Below are positions 24,111-35,658 of a stretch of 64,000 bases of DNA, in pieces. The translations under genes and the position numbers were made by a program. The number at the start of each line of letters is the position of its first letter. Within the stretch, counting starts at the first letter, position 1. Below the pieces are notes generated by a model, which worked only from the letters and a program-made list of their open reading frames with translations, did not search any database and was not told the origin of the DNA. The DNA is taken from assembly GCF_964355755.1 (NCBI RefSeq), contig NC_092674.1, positions 10,175,001 through 10,239,000 on the forward strand. Reading direction: 5' to 3'. The DNA comes from Antedon mediterranea (lineage: Eukaryota; Echinodermata; Crinoidea; Comatulida; Antedonidae).

Positions 24111-24945
24111 AAATAGATTTAAAAATTTATAAAAACCATTGACGCAATTATTTCCAAGTTTAACATTATTTGCCATCAACTAAATATTTCAATGCAAAAT
24201 ACTGTTTTTCTGGCAATTAATTGAAATAAACCTGGCAACACATTCTCCTATTTTATCTAAACTATTTGTATGACTCTAGTAGCATTATGACAAGCCACAT
24301 ATACATTTTATTATTGGATTAGCCATATTTAAATTGTGTTTCATGTGTTTTGTTTGTTGATATTTTGTTATATTTTTTGTATTTTTCGTATTTTCCTGGC
24401 AACACAAAACCTATGTACGAAATTTACCCCAGTGTTTTTTTCGTGATTATTGTTTACACACCTATTTACTATCAAATTAAAAAACCTCATTGATTTAAAA
24501 ACACCACTTTGGAAGTTATAGGTACGTTTATGAGGTATACTTTTATAAAAAAATATTTTTTTAAAACACCCCTTTTTAAAATAATGGTATCAACCAAACT
24601 CCATTTTGTAATTTATTTTTTTTCTACATTAAATGGAACTTAATACATGTTGTTTACACTGTTATAAACAAAAACTGTATACTGTAAGTATTTTTGGTTA
24701 AAATAAGTATACAAGTTTGTACTTTTTCACTATAGAAAATCTGTGAAAAATGGCAAAAACATCAAAATTTGGATAATTGACCGTTGTCATGGCAACGGAG
24801 GCTAAAAATTAAAATGAATGTTGTAGATATGCTTTTTATTGAAATGTCTATTCATGGTAAAAATTTGAGAGAAATCCATTTTTTTACATCTGCCACCAAA
24901 TCTTTGATTTTTACAGACAATGGCTCTTAAATTTTAACCATATCT

Positions 24946-25850
24946 TAGTTTTGGAGAAGATTTTCTTTAAAAATTACCTCCTGTAGAAACGTGATGTCAC
25001 AGATACCTGCGAAATAGTTATAATAGGTCCTATTGTTTAAATAAAGGATAAAGGTAACTACAATAAACTGAAAGTATGACTATTGCTCGGGCGGAAAGAT
25101 ATAAACGAAAACCAATTACAACTCTTAAATAGCTAATTGTAATGAACGAATTTTGATTTTAACATATACAATTAATAGAATTATTTATTTTTTAACTAGT
25201 TATTTAAATATATTTTTATAGGCTTAATCTTTTTTTAAAATAAATGTTTAGCTTGTAATGACATATTATATATAATATATCATTTTTATATCTTGTTTTT
25301 TTTTTTCTTCCGGCTGCTTGTTTGCGGTAAACTATAGTGAACTTCCTAATAAACGGAAATATTTAAAGTTGTGAAAGTTTCTTCTGTGTTGTTTACTATA
25401 ACCTTCCTGGAGTACAAATGTACAATATAACAATATTCACTTTGAAGATACAGACATTTTTCCCCAGTGCAATCTTTATTCCTACCATTCCAATATTTTC
25501 TACTGAACTTGAATAAAGTTTATATAACTTTAATAAAGGGAATTAAAAATAATGTTTCACTGTGTTAAATACGTGAGAGGGTTGATGTGGCTGTGTTGTA
25601 TCTGGTACGTACTGCGCATGTAACTAGGTTAAATAATCATTCTGCGCATGCTCTTATGTTTTCTGATCGGCAGTGACTGGCGTTTTGAAAACGCTACTGG
25701 TTTAATATGGTGTAATCAATCCCAGTGAACTGTATTGACTCCAATACAATACATCGTACTACTTCCGCTATTGGTATATATTCCCACAGTACATACAACA
25801 ATTTCCTACACTATTTCCAATTAAATCATACGATACTTCTTTCCAACTAA
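24946..25850. other. Intergenic, no supported gene
   Basis: AT-rich DNA between the foldback element and the satellite. There is no coding signal, RNA gene or clear repeat by eye. Confidence 0.45.
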
Positions 25851-26333
25851 TTGCCATGATCTGACCATCAAAGCAAGTACTCTGCGCTGCACAGCAAATC
25901 CAATCTCATCGTGTTTCAAGCGCTACGTTGCAATGATCTGACCATCAAAGCAAGTACTCAGCGCTGCACAGCAAATCCAATCTCATCGTGTTTCAAGCGC
26001 TACGTAATTGCAATGATCTGACCATCAAAGAAAGTAGGCCTACTCAGCGCTGCACAGCAAATCCAATCTCATCGTGTTTCAAGCGCTACGTAATTGTCAT
26101 GATCTGACCATCATAGCAAGTACTTAGCGCTGCACGGCAACTCCAATCTCATCGTGTTTCAAGCGCTACGTAATTGCCATGATCTGACCATCAAAGCAAG
26201 TACTCAGCGCTGCACGGCAAATACAATCTCATCGTGTTTCAAGCGCTACGTAATTGCCATGATCTGACCATCAAAGAATGTACGCTGCGCTGCACAGCAA
26301 CTCCAATCTCATCGTGTTTCAAGTGCTACGTAA
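25851..26333. repeat. Six-copy satellite, about 80-bp unit
   Basis: Units start at 25851, 25928, 26008, 26094, 26174 and 26254. Each reads TTGCCATGATCTGACCATCA, then AAGCAAGTACTCAGCGCTGC, a CAGCAAATCCAATCTC stretch and GTGTTTCAAGCGCTACGTAA. Copies differ by a few substitutions; unit 3 carries a small insertion (AGGCCT). Near-identity suggests recent expansion. The unit is richer in GC than the surroundings. Confidence 0.95.
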
Positions 26334-26499
26334 ATACGGATTACTATCTTATCTATCCAAATGCGCGATTTTAACAATTTTGTCCAATTCGACATTATAT
26401 TAGGAAAGTATTTTGTGTTGCGCTGCACAACTTTTTTCTAGTATTAAAACACTATAACGAATGACTTTCTATGTAAATTTGAGGCATTCTTAAAGAACA

Positions 26500-27194
26500 A
26501 GGCCATAGGCCTATACATGGCTGCAGTCGCGTGCTCAAGTTAGTGTTTCCCGACCGACAAACCGACTGACCGACATAGTGAGCTGTAGAGTAGAGTAAAA
26601 ATACTACAGTAGATGCTGCAATTTGCTTTAAAGGAGGTGTTAATGAAAAAGGAAATCTTATAGATTATCAGAAGAGGTGGCATGAGGAGAAAACCAAGGG
26701 CTGGAAAGAGAAAGCCCTACATGGAGATTCTTGATGATATTATTAAAGAAAGGTTGTAAAATATAAATCGGGTGAATAGTGAATACTAAGGTTTAACCTG
26801 AAACGTACTATAATTTCATCGAAAATCAATTTTGACAATTTGAAGCGCGCGTACGCATGCGTTATATGCGCAACGCACGTAATTGTATTGCCATATGATG
26901 AAATATGACCTGAAATTTATGAGTACCAAATTTTAATTAATTGTGATTCATGCTTGTGAAGATATGATTACAAACGTGAATTCATTAAATCGTGCGTAGA
27001 CCGCCTAATGTTTGATTGCGCACCATAAAAACATAACCACATCGATTCTTGGCCATAAGGAATATACTGTAAACATTTGACTTAGCTAGATGAAACTGAT
27101 ATCAAGACAAGGCCATATATAAGTTAGTGTTTACCGACCGACCGACCAACCGACCGACAAAGTGAACTGTAGAGTCGCGTTGCACGCGACTAAA
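26500..27194. mobile_element. GTCGG-repeat element, long copy 1
   Basis: Both flanks carry the family terminus: 'acatggctgcagtcgcgtg', 'ttagtgttt(c/a)ccgaccgac' and 'tagagtcgcgttgcacgcga' then 'ctaaaaa'. The interior 26800-27130 contains alternating CG-rich 'gcgcgcgtacgcatgcgtta' and is about 85 percent identical by eye to the reverse complement of 33480-33800. No ORF. Short solo versions occur at 39264, 39408 and 55160. Confidence 0.65.
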
Positions 27195-27199
27195 AAGCA

Positions 27200-27535
27200 A
27201 CATTCGAACAATCGTGTATTCTGGTGCAAAGCTGTGGAATAACATCCCAGATGATTTTTTTTTAAATAAATAAATCAAAAATTAAAAAATATTATTTTTT
27301 TGTTTAAGATTTGTATTTATTTCATAAGAGAATTTGTATAAAGTGTGTTTAAAAAAATGTTTAATTTTTAAAAAGGTAGCCCTAATTTATTTATATAACT
27401 ATATGTATATTTCAATGTTTAGGGGCTGAACTTGATTAGACTATTTTTTAGCCGTTCTCTTGATATATTATGTTTTATCTATGCTACAATGTTTATACTT
27501 TATATTTATGGGTAAATAAAAATCTCTGCTCTTGA
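27200..27535 (+). mobile_element. LINE remnant, reverse-transcriptase C terminus and 3' tail
   Basis: Beginning at about 27209 the plus strand reads IVYSGAKLWNNIPDDFF, the typical last block of CR1/L2-type LINE reverse transcriptases, followed by an AT-rich 3' UTR ending 'aaataaaaatctctgctctt'. The rest of the element is absent. It abuts the end of the GTCGG element. Confidence 0.55.
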
Positions 27536-29131
27536 TTGCTGTGTACTGTGTATGTTTTGATGTTTATTATTTTATCTCTTCCTCCTTTTGAAAGTGTTTA
27601 TGAAATAAAATGAACTACATTTTAATTTAAAATATATTTTTTTTAAATAAAAAGAAGCCCTTTATTCCATCAAACTATAACCGTAAATAAGATAGCACAA
27701 AATTGGCAAAAAGTGTATTATAACAAGCGAATCTATATTATCAAAATTGAGCATTTTTTTACTTTTTGTTTCGTGTCTTCTCTTCTCCTTATAGACCCCA
27801 TGTAATTAAAATTTTAGAGTATTACAAACTTCATTAAAACTTTAACAATTTTAGTTTGCAAACTTTAAGAAAAGGTTCGCTAGTTCTTACATTAGTTAGG
27901 ACGTGCAACTGATTTTTTGTTGCTCTGAAGTTTGCAAAATGTTTCCAAACTTGAAAAACTCCACATTTACAAATAAAATGTATAGGCTTTAGCAGCAGCC
28001 AACGCGAGATTGAGTTCCACTGCTTTATGCTTATTGGCCATATGAGAAAGTCTTCTAGATATTCTCCATTCAGTTCATATAAATTGTACATGGATATCAG
28101 TAAAGTACTGTGAATTATTTTCAATTATTTCTCCGCCTGAGTTTATAGCTTCTCCACCCGAACAAGAACAATTTTAATCACTTTTGACGTCTTTTCTTGT
28201 CAGTTTGTATGTCTTATCATCTAAAAATGTCAAATGAATTTACCCTAAAATGGTTGCTATGGTGTGTATACATTTATTTTGATCCTACCCTGTGAAATAT
28301 TCTAAGTACAAAAAGTAATAGGCAGTGAATAAAATTAGCCTTTTACTTAACAGACGAAATAATGACAAATTACAAATGATATATATAAATATATAAAGCT
28401 TTATTTAAATTAATTTAAATACTATGAACAGTAATTTATAACGGAATGTAACATTGGAAATTTATTGGCATGATAATTATACGCAGCATTGTTGATTATA
28501 TTATGTTACAGTTATTTAAACTTTGTACAGGTTTTTAAACTAATAAATAAATAAGATAAGTAGCGATCAATTATATTTATTCTAATTTACAATAGTAATT
28601 TTGCATAACGATGAAATGAGAAAATCTGCGAGACTGAATTGTAATGGCGGATCCATAAATTCGTATCAGGAGTAGGAGGCGTAGGTATATAATTAATGAT
28701 AACCCTTCTTAGAGATCGCCTATAACAAACCTAAGGAGTTTAAACACATCGGGACGCATGATAAAACGCAGATGGTAACGTCACAGTGCCATGTAGGGAA
28801 AGGAGGAGATACCACCTGTTTCCCACCTCCCCCCATCCATTATCTCTAAATCCGCCCCCACTGTAACATCTCAGCGACTAATTCTCGTTTAGTTTCTCTT
28901 ATTGACTAGGCCTATTTCTGTTTTGCTGGCCGGTTTCATGTTGTTTTTTTTTATTTCCGTGAATGAATAAATAGTGAATAAGAACAATAGAACTATAACA
29001 TCAATAATAATAATAACAAACAATGAAATATCAAGATTATCTTAATACAATAATAACCATATTACTCTTTTTCAAAATCGATTTTTGTTTGATATAGTGC
29101 ATAGTATTAAGAATAGACAAAAATAATTCAG
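27536..29131. other. Intergenic, no supported gene
   Basis: AT-rich. A 96-codon open frame on the minus strand (27834-28124) has no recognisable domain and I do not call it. A possible polyadenylation signal for the next gene, AATAAA on the minus strand, lies at 28950-28955, about 180 bp past its stop. Confidence 0.45.
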
Positions 29132-32100
29132 TTAGGATGTTGGACAAGAAATGCTCTGACAACTGTTTGAAGTCTGGGTAAAATTCATGTTGATAGAGCT
29201 ACTGGTGTTGTCTTTCGCCGACATTGTAATGCTTGAACCATTCAGGCTTAAACACTTCACCCCAGTACCATTACCTTGGCACAATCTATGATTGTCACCA
29301 TCTACAGAAAATTTCCAAACTGAATCGTCAGTTGCACAGTTCTGCAAACCAGGTAAAAAAACAAAAGATAATGAATTTAATATTTAAAAATGAAACATGA
29401 ATACTTAAAATTAATCATCAATATTTAAAATTAAACATTAATATTTAAAAATTAAACATAGAATAATTTATCATATTTAAACTTCAATTCAATCCAATTT
29501 ATTCCGGATATTGTACATGAACAAGGCCCGGGGGACTCCAACAGAGAACAGAGAATTGCTATCATTTCTAGGCACCACATTATTTTTAACGACTTTAGGC
29601 CATTTGTTATACACTCTATTTAATGATTTTTATTGATGTATTTTAATGTTTAATATGTATTTTTTATTTATTCTAGGCCTATATTGATATTTGTTATACT
29701 ATGATGTTTTATGTTAAGACGCCAAATAAACTGAAATTAATTTGAATATCAGTTTCAATAATGTGTTTTGTAGCATCATGTTAAAGAGTACACTGGTAGA
29801 ACACAATTCGGTAATTTATTAACGCATGGAATTAAAAAAACGATTCTGTTCCAAAATCAATGTTTAACACATGTGCAGATACAAAGATATTATAAGAGTT
29901 TGAAGAACGCAGAAAAAATGAGACGGACTATGCATTTGGCTACATAATATCGATCAAGCAATATTGAATCGTAGGAATCAAGTTAAACTCACCGAAGACA
30001 ATGTTACATCGTTGTTGTTTTCGAGCAGGCACAGAAAGTTGTTGCCTTCTGGTCTTAATCGAAATTTTGTAGTACCATTACCATGCTCTTCTGATTTGAA
30101 CATAAATTCTATACAAAATATAAATTCAATTCAGTTGTGCAAGAGAAAATAATACTAAACTAATAATAAACTAGATTTGAACTCGTCACTACGGACGAGT
30201 TAGGTTATCCGCAGCGCAAAGGCCACGTGCACGTCATACGTTGGAATATTGCGCGCAGAAAAACGATTAAGGCATTGAAACAATTTCAGTGTGCTCTCTA
30301 TTTTTCGTCACGTCTAAGTATATACGGTATACACTATATACTGTATACGTACTACATACAGTGCAGAAAAGGTGAAAATAACTGACCAAAGTTATTGACG
30401 CTTTTGAACATGATGACGTTATCACAATTTTTAAAATGGTAAATCGTGCGAAAGATAATTGATTGGCCTAGACAATATAACAAAATGGGGGAAATGGAAT
30501 ACGGATAAGTGGAGATGCGCTCTATTAAATGTGATGAGCTATGTGAAAGAGACAAAAATCCTATATTTTATATTCGAATGGCCATACGATGACGTCAGAA
30601 TGTCCGGTTAGCCCTATCGATGCATGATTCGATATCTACAACTCATCTACTTCCAGAATCTGAAATTTTAAAAATGTTCACCACGGAGTTTAGAATTTAT
30701 GACTTTTTAAAGAAAGGCATAATTTTAACGAATTTTTGAACTTTTTCATAAAAAATGCGCGCAAATTGTTCAATTTGACGTGCTCGTATGACGTAATTTT
30801 AAGTCGAAATTGATTGAAAATTGGTAAATTTAGTAGAAAAGGCTGGAAAAACAAAAATCAAACAAAAAAAAGATGTTTTTGCGCTACGTGCGCACGCGCG
30901 CGTAAAAAAATTGCGCACGCCTGGGAATTTTTGAAATGCTTAAAATGACATGAAACGCGTAGAAAATTGATTAGAAATTGATTTTCCGCATTTTGAAATT
31001 TGAAACGCGCGTGCGCGCGTAACTTTTTGTGAAACATGCCATTTTTAACCAATAGAAAGTTTGCGCATTATATGACTTAAACTTTCACCAAGTTTCAATA
31101 CAAAGCGAATTTCAGTTTTTATTCTATGATCAATCATTGAAATTCACAAAATCGCGCGTAACTTACGCTGCGCGACTCAAAATTTGAAAAAAAAAGTTTC
31201 TTGCACATCTACAGCTACAGAGCAATCTTTTGACAAAGTTATAGAATCATATGTTTGCCAGAATTAGAGATACGCTGCGAACAAAAATCGTGGAAAGAAA
31301 GAAGAACATAGAAAAAGATCCTGACAATAACAAGGGGTTATCCGCCAAGTGCGGATAACCAAATATACTAAATTGGGATAATATTGTTTCTATTAGTATT
31401 AATTATCAAAAACAAATTGCGCATTATAAAGTAATTTAAAGTTATAAAATAAATTATATTGACAAAAAAAAACAATTTGTTTATACTGCAGTTGGTTTAA
31501 CAAGTGGTAATAATCAACACAAACGAAGTATACGTAATACATAAATAAATAAAACAACAAAATGTTAACAAATAAAAACATAAAAATTATGTATACTTTT
31601 TCAAACGTTTTTAAAACATGTCATGAATGTAATTTAGCCTTTAATCATATTAATTTGTTTTTAACTAAAAAAAAATTTAAATAACATGTTACGAGGGCGG
31701 TCCATCCAGCCAAAAATTAATCAGTAGAGACTTTTACAAAAATGCAATAAATTAAAGACTAAAAAAGCTATGTATAGACCTATGAAGATACTAAAAAAAA
31801 GATTAAGTTACATTAATGAAAAACATATTCGAACCGTTATCAATACTTCAATGAGTATAAATCTTTGTTAATAAGATAAATAATGTTCTGGAATTATTTA
31901 AAAAAAGATTTAAATAAAACCACTATTTCATACCTGTTATATTAGTAGGCTGACAAGGAAGACTCTTAAACGATAGTACGTCTGACTGTAAATAAAGTGC
32001 TGTACTGCTTTTGTAAATACAAATATCAGGATTTGTAACAGAACCCTGTCTTCTAAATCTATTTAAACTTTCCTCTATCGATGATAAACTTCGACTGTTG

Positions 32101-32180
32101 TCTTCTAACAACGGCATGCTATTCACGCACACCAACCAAATAAATAAACAGGTACAAAAGTTGACAGCTGAAAAATTCAT
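29132..32180 (-). CDS. Secreted, furin-type-processed, cysteine-rich protein; possible beta-trefoil cytokine
   Basis: Three exons join in frame: 31934-32180, 29993-30108 and 29132-29341, with GTATG and GTGAG donors and TAG/CAG acceptors, giving 190 residues. Residues 1-21 form a signal peptide (MNFSAVNF... then a hydrophobic core). RFRR at 41-44 is a furin-type site, leaving a mature chain of 146 residues. That chain has eight cysteines (53, 76, 109, 123, 142, 151, 182, 187) and six NxS/T sequons. Roughly 40-residue units recur: hydrophobic strand, Leu/Cys-Leu, then V/I-x-L/M, then S..W/F-x-F (for example NNFLCLLE..DVTLSS..SVWKFSVDG and VKCLSLNGSSITM..NMNF). This and the length resemble the beta-trefoil of FGF or IL-1. 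I do not recognise an exact family; the fold is inference, the gene itself well supported. Confidence 0.8.
29488..29745. repeat. Two LINE-like 3' tails in opposite orientation, intron 2 of the secreted-protein gene
   Basis: 'ttcaattcaatccaatttatt' (29488-29510) is the reverse-strand form of a GAATAAATTGAATTGAA tail, and 'gacgccaaataaactgaaat' near 29720 is a plus-strand tail of similar type. Neither carries coding sequence. Confidence 0.4.
30170..31371. mobile_element. CG-rich element in intron 1 of the secreted-protein gene, with terminal hairpins
   Basis: Left end: palindrome AACTCGTC-GACGAGTT (30179-30201) then GGTTATCCGC (30203-30212). Right end: GGTTATCCGC (31336-31345), CAAGT, GCGGATAACC (31351-31360), then AAATATA and CTAA. 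The interior has alternating 'gcgcgcgtaa' tracts like the GTCGG family. A hairpin a few bases before CTAA resembles a Helitron 3' end, but a matching 5' TC end is not clear. No ORF. Confidence 0.5.
31665..31735. repeat. Interspersed repeat, diverged GAGGGTGATCCATCCAG copy
   Basis: 'gagggcggtccatccagcc' followed by 'aatcagtagagac' is a diverged copy of the family seen at 5018 and 17460. It lies in intron 1 of the secreted-protein gene. Confidence 0.4.
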
Positions 32181-32286
32181 ATTGAAATTCGAAAGAAAAT
32201 AGGTATAAGTTAATAATTATACCGGTATTGATCTTCAGGTTGGAAAGAAGTTGGAAACAATTAACGATTGAGTTGTAAAACATCAA

Positions 32287-32340
32287 TTTTATAGCATAAG
32301 AAAATAATTGGGGGCGGAGTAAAAATAGAGATATGCAAAT
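32287..32340 (-). promoter_or_regulatory. Octamer, GC box and TATA box of the secreted-protein gene
   Basis: On the minus strand, reading toward the gene, come the octamer ATTTGCAT (32333-32340), a GC box (CTCCGCCCC, about 32310-32318) and TATAAAA (32287-32293). The TATA box is about 107 bp upstream of the ATG, so transcription would start near 32260. The order and spacing fit a regulated POU/octamer promoter, but no start site can be proven here. Confidence 0.45.
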
Positions 32341-32349
32341 CTGACTCAT

Positions 32350-33390
32350 TTTTTATATTTTCAGACTGCAAATGAACTCCTGTGATAAATACATGTTTAC
32401 CTGTTTCCGGTAATTCTTCAATTTCCTAAAATCTACCACTAAAACAGTTATGCTTTTGTAATGTTAATTCTGTCATACACATCCCATCCTCACTTCCGCC
32501 TTTGTCGTCATTTGACCAAAACCGGTTTAGCACTGATAAGGATATATTAATAATGATAATAATAATTATTATGTAATTTTTTTCTTTCTTCGGCCGACGT
32601 CTGTCACGAAAGACAATGTCAGAATGATGGACGAAACTAAGCCAAGACTGTTTAAAGCACTTTGGTTGGTCCTATCATTGATCAAGGGCTTCTTTCACCT
32701 TAACCAGAGGAGAGCATAAGCCAATACGTCATGCAGATACTAGATTTAGGGGCTGCCATGAGAGTCAGTAGTGCTGATTTCAAATGCTTAATGAGACCCC
32801 AGTTCCATAATATACAGCACCTGATATCCCCATATGATTTTCCATCCAAGCTGGGCCAAACGTTGTTTAACTTTGATCTGACGAAAACCGGTGTTTAAAC
32901 ATGTTAAGGCCGTGTAATTATCATATTAATGTAATATATGTAATAAAAACGATTAGATTAAGATTTTATTTATGGTTTGAATCTGCCAATTTATGCCACC
33001 TAGATGCAATATTGAAATAAAGTTTGAAGTGAAACTATGCCAATTGTTGTTGCCACAAAGGAGTAAAGGTGGCAGGGAAATGGTGTTAGTGATGGATGCG
33101 GCCAATCTGGTTCCACGCCTATGTTTTAAATGATCTTCAGTAACTATATTTGTTGTACTCCAATATTATGATTTTAGTTTGTTTCAAATCTAGAGGTTTA
33201 TGAGAAAAGTCACTGCAAACAGTATCAAAAATAAAATATAGTTACTGAACTAGTGCAATAGAATACTTTTGAAATGGTTCTTAGCGACTAGAAGGGTGGG
33301 GGGGGGGGGTGAGGGCATGTTTGTTTTGGACACTCATAAGTTGCTTAATATAATATACGGTAAGCCTTGATTCAATATATCATGGTTTTT
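32350..33390. other. Intergenic, unclassified repeat
   Basis: No gene. 'aaaaccggttta' near 32520 and 'aaaaccggtgttta' near 32885 bracket about 370 bp of non-AT-rich sequence that reads like an unclassified repeat. A G-homopolymer lies at about 33297-33310. Confidence 0.4.
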
Positions 33391-33394
33391 TAAA

Positions 33395-34155
33395 AATTTC
33401 AGTTCACTATGTCGGTCGGTCGGTCTATCTGTCGGTCTGTCTGTCTGTCTGTCTGTCGGTCCGGTATCACTATGCGTTTTATCGCTTTCTGACCTTATCT
33501 TGATATCAGTTTAATCTAGCTAGGTCAATTTTTCACAGTATATCCCTTATGGCCAGGAATCAATGTGGTTATGTTTTCACGGTGCGCAATAAAAAATTAC
33601 GCGGTCTACGCACGATTTAACGAAATCACGTTTGTAATCATATCTTCACAACCATGAATCACAATTAAATAAAATGTGGTACTCATAAATTTCAGGGCAT
33701 AAATCATCATATGGCAATACAATTACGTGCGTAGCGCATGTAACGCATGCGTACGCGCGCTTTACATTTTCAAAATTTATTTTCGATGAAATAAGAGTAC
33801 ATTTCAGGCAATTTTAAGCGTTTACAAAATTGCCATGAGTGCGCATATTTCTGCGCGCGCACTGCGCGTTAAATGTTATTGCGCACTCTTTTGCCCGATT
33901 TCTGTTTTCTTGACTTACTTTTCAACTCGAAATTACGTTATACGAGCACGTCGAAAGTGACAGGCTACGCACGTGTAAATTAAAAAAAATAAATGTTTTT
34001 AAACATTTCAACATTTTTAAACATGTTCAGTAATTTCGGTCAGTATAGTTCACTATGTCGGTCGGTCGCTCTGTCTGTCTGTCTGTCGGTCTGTCTGTCG
34101 GTCCGGTATCACTATGCATTGTAGCACGCGACTTAATGGCTGTTGGCCTTGTTTT
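33395..34155. mobile_element. GTCGG-repeat element, long copy 2 (inverted relative to copy 1)
   Basis: The ends are 'cagttcactatgtcggtcgg' with TCTG repeats at 33402-33470, and again 'agttcactatgtcggtcggt' at 34048-34110, ending 'tagcacgcgactta'. The interior 33480-33800 matches the reverse complement of 26800-27130, including 'taacgcatgcgtacgcgcgc'. The interior has no ORF. Confidence 0.65.
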
Positions 34156-35658
34156 TTTTTAGGCCTATTGGATTTTTTAAAAAAGATCGGTATTCATTTA
34201 TAAGGTTATGAATGAGGTCGATCTCGCATCCTGAACATTTGGTTTACTCTATAAGGAAACTATTCACTTTAGGTAAACCTTGGAAACTGATATGACATTC
34301 TTTTCCTAATAAACCACATAACAACATCAATGTTTAACTTGCTAAATAGGTCATTAACCGAGATATCAAATTAAGAAGATGTATTGAGTGTGCAGAATAG
34401 AAAAAGAAAGAAATATAAAAAGAAAACTAAAAAAAAAGAAAGTAGTGTATATAAGAAAGAAGTGTCCATTTCACAATTCTTCGGTAAGATTCAGGCTTAC
34501 ATGGTCCTTTGGCCGATTTGACCATTGAAGAAAAGATTTTTTTTAACCGTTTCTTTTATAGTCAATCCAGTAGCTGTTATGTTTGCAGGTTTTTTTCTGC
34601 AAAAAAAATAAACAACAATTGTTGACCACTGACTGATGAACCGATTGTTATAGGTTAGCCTATAGTAGGTGAGATTTGCATTTGGCTAGGTAGAATAGGC
34701 CACATAGATTGGCGAGACACTTTCATCGTTGGTCTCTTGAAAAGAGCACTTCATGAAAAAGGTAGGCCTACTTTCAAACTCCTGACCAGACTTTTGGTGC
34801 ACGTTATAGGGTAACGGTCAGCACAATACCAGTTCAATAACCCCTTCGTATGGACGGTTACTTTTTTGTGTGCGCATCATCTACATTTCAGCTAATAAAG
34901 AAGCGTGCATTACGGGATACATAGTAAATATATAAACATACACAGAACTGAAAGAAAATAGGCATAGCCTCCAACTACTACAATGCAAGAAAATGAACAC
35001 CGAAATAAGGAAACTTTTCTTGGCTATTCTTATGATCAAGATCTGTTCCTTTGCGCAAATGTTTTTTTATTTTTAGTTTTATTTTGATATTTATGTGCAG
35101 TATTTCAATTGGCCTTCATTGCTTAAATAAAGAAACTGAAACTCAAAAACCAAGGAAAACTCTGCTACAATACTGTATATCATGACATTTACTGTAAGTC
35201 TATATCTTTTAAACATGTAAACTTTAATTTATCCTAAGTATATTTAAGATCCTTATTTGTTTTACCATTAAATTTTCAGTGGCTAAAAAGTGATATATTG
35301 AAAGCATCTTGAAATGTAATAAATAATTACTATTTATCATCATGTTGATCGATTGTCGTGATTGTTTACCAGGATAGAAAAAAATTGAATAATAATGATA
35401 ACATTATAACATATTACATACTTATATATAGCATCTACAACACGTTGTAAAATAAAAAATATAATATAGGCCTATGTAACATGTAATGTATAATTATGTA
35501 TAGAATGAGGATAATAAGGGTTAATTGGATAATGATGAATATGAATACAAAATAAATTGAAAGGATTACAGAAAAAAAATGTAACACGAAATATGTGCTG
35601 TCATTATTATCTTGCTGTTCGTTTTGTTCTTGGATATGTGTCTGTGGTGAACAAAGGT

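Larger units (their letters stand above)
21102..24945. mobile_element. Large foldback element with 600-bp inverted arms
   Basis: The left arm (about 21102-21700) and right arm (about 24340-24945) are diverged inverted copies. Left 'aagagccattgtctgtaa' then 'aaaaaatggatttct' pairs with right 'agaaatccattttttt' and 'ttacagacaatggctctt'. Left 'aaaaggggtgtttttcac' pairs with right 'aaaacacccctttttaa', and left 'actggggtaaat' with right 'atttaccccagt'. The interior holds a degenerate tandem repeat. No ORF is credible, so it looks like a non-autonomous foldback transposon. Confidence 0.7.

Noticed and set aside
25851-26333. Six direct repeats as a CRISPR array
   Set aside because: The units abut without unique spacers and lie in an animal genome; it is a tandem satellite.
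27834-28124. 96-codon open frame on the minus strand
   Set aside because: No domain, signal or splice-linked neighbour; composition is like other chance frames in AT-rich DNA.
32520-32900. Candidate exon or rRNA-like piece between AAAACCGGT words
   Set aside because: No frame longer than chance and no rRNA similarity I can defend; left as unclassified repeat.
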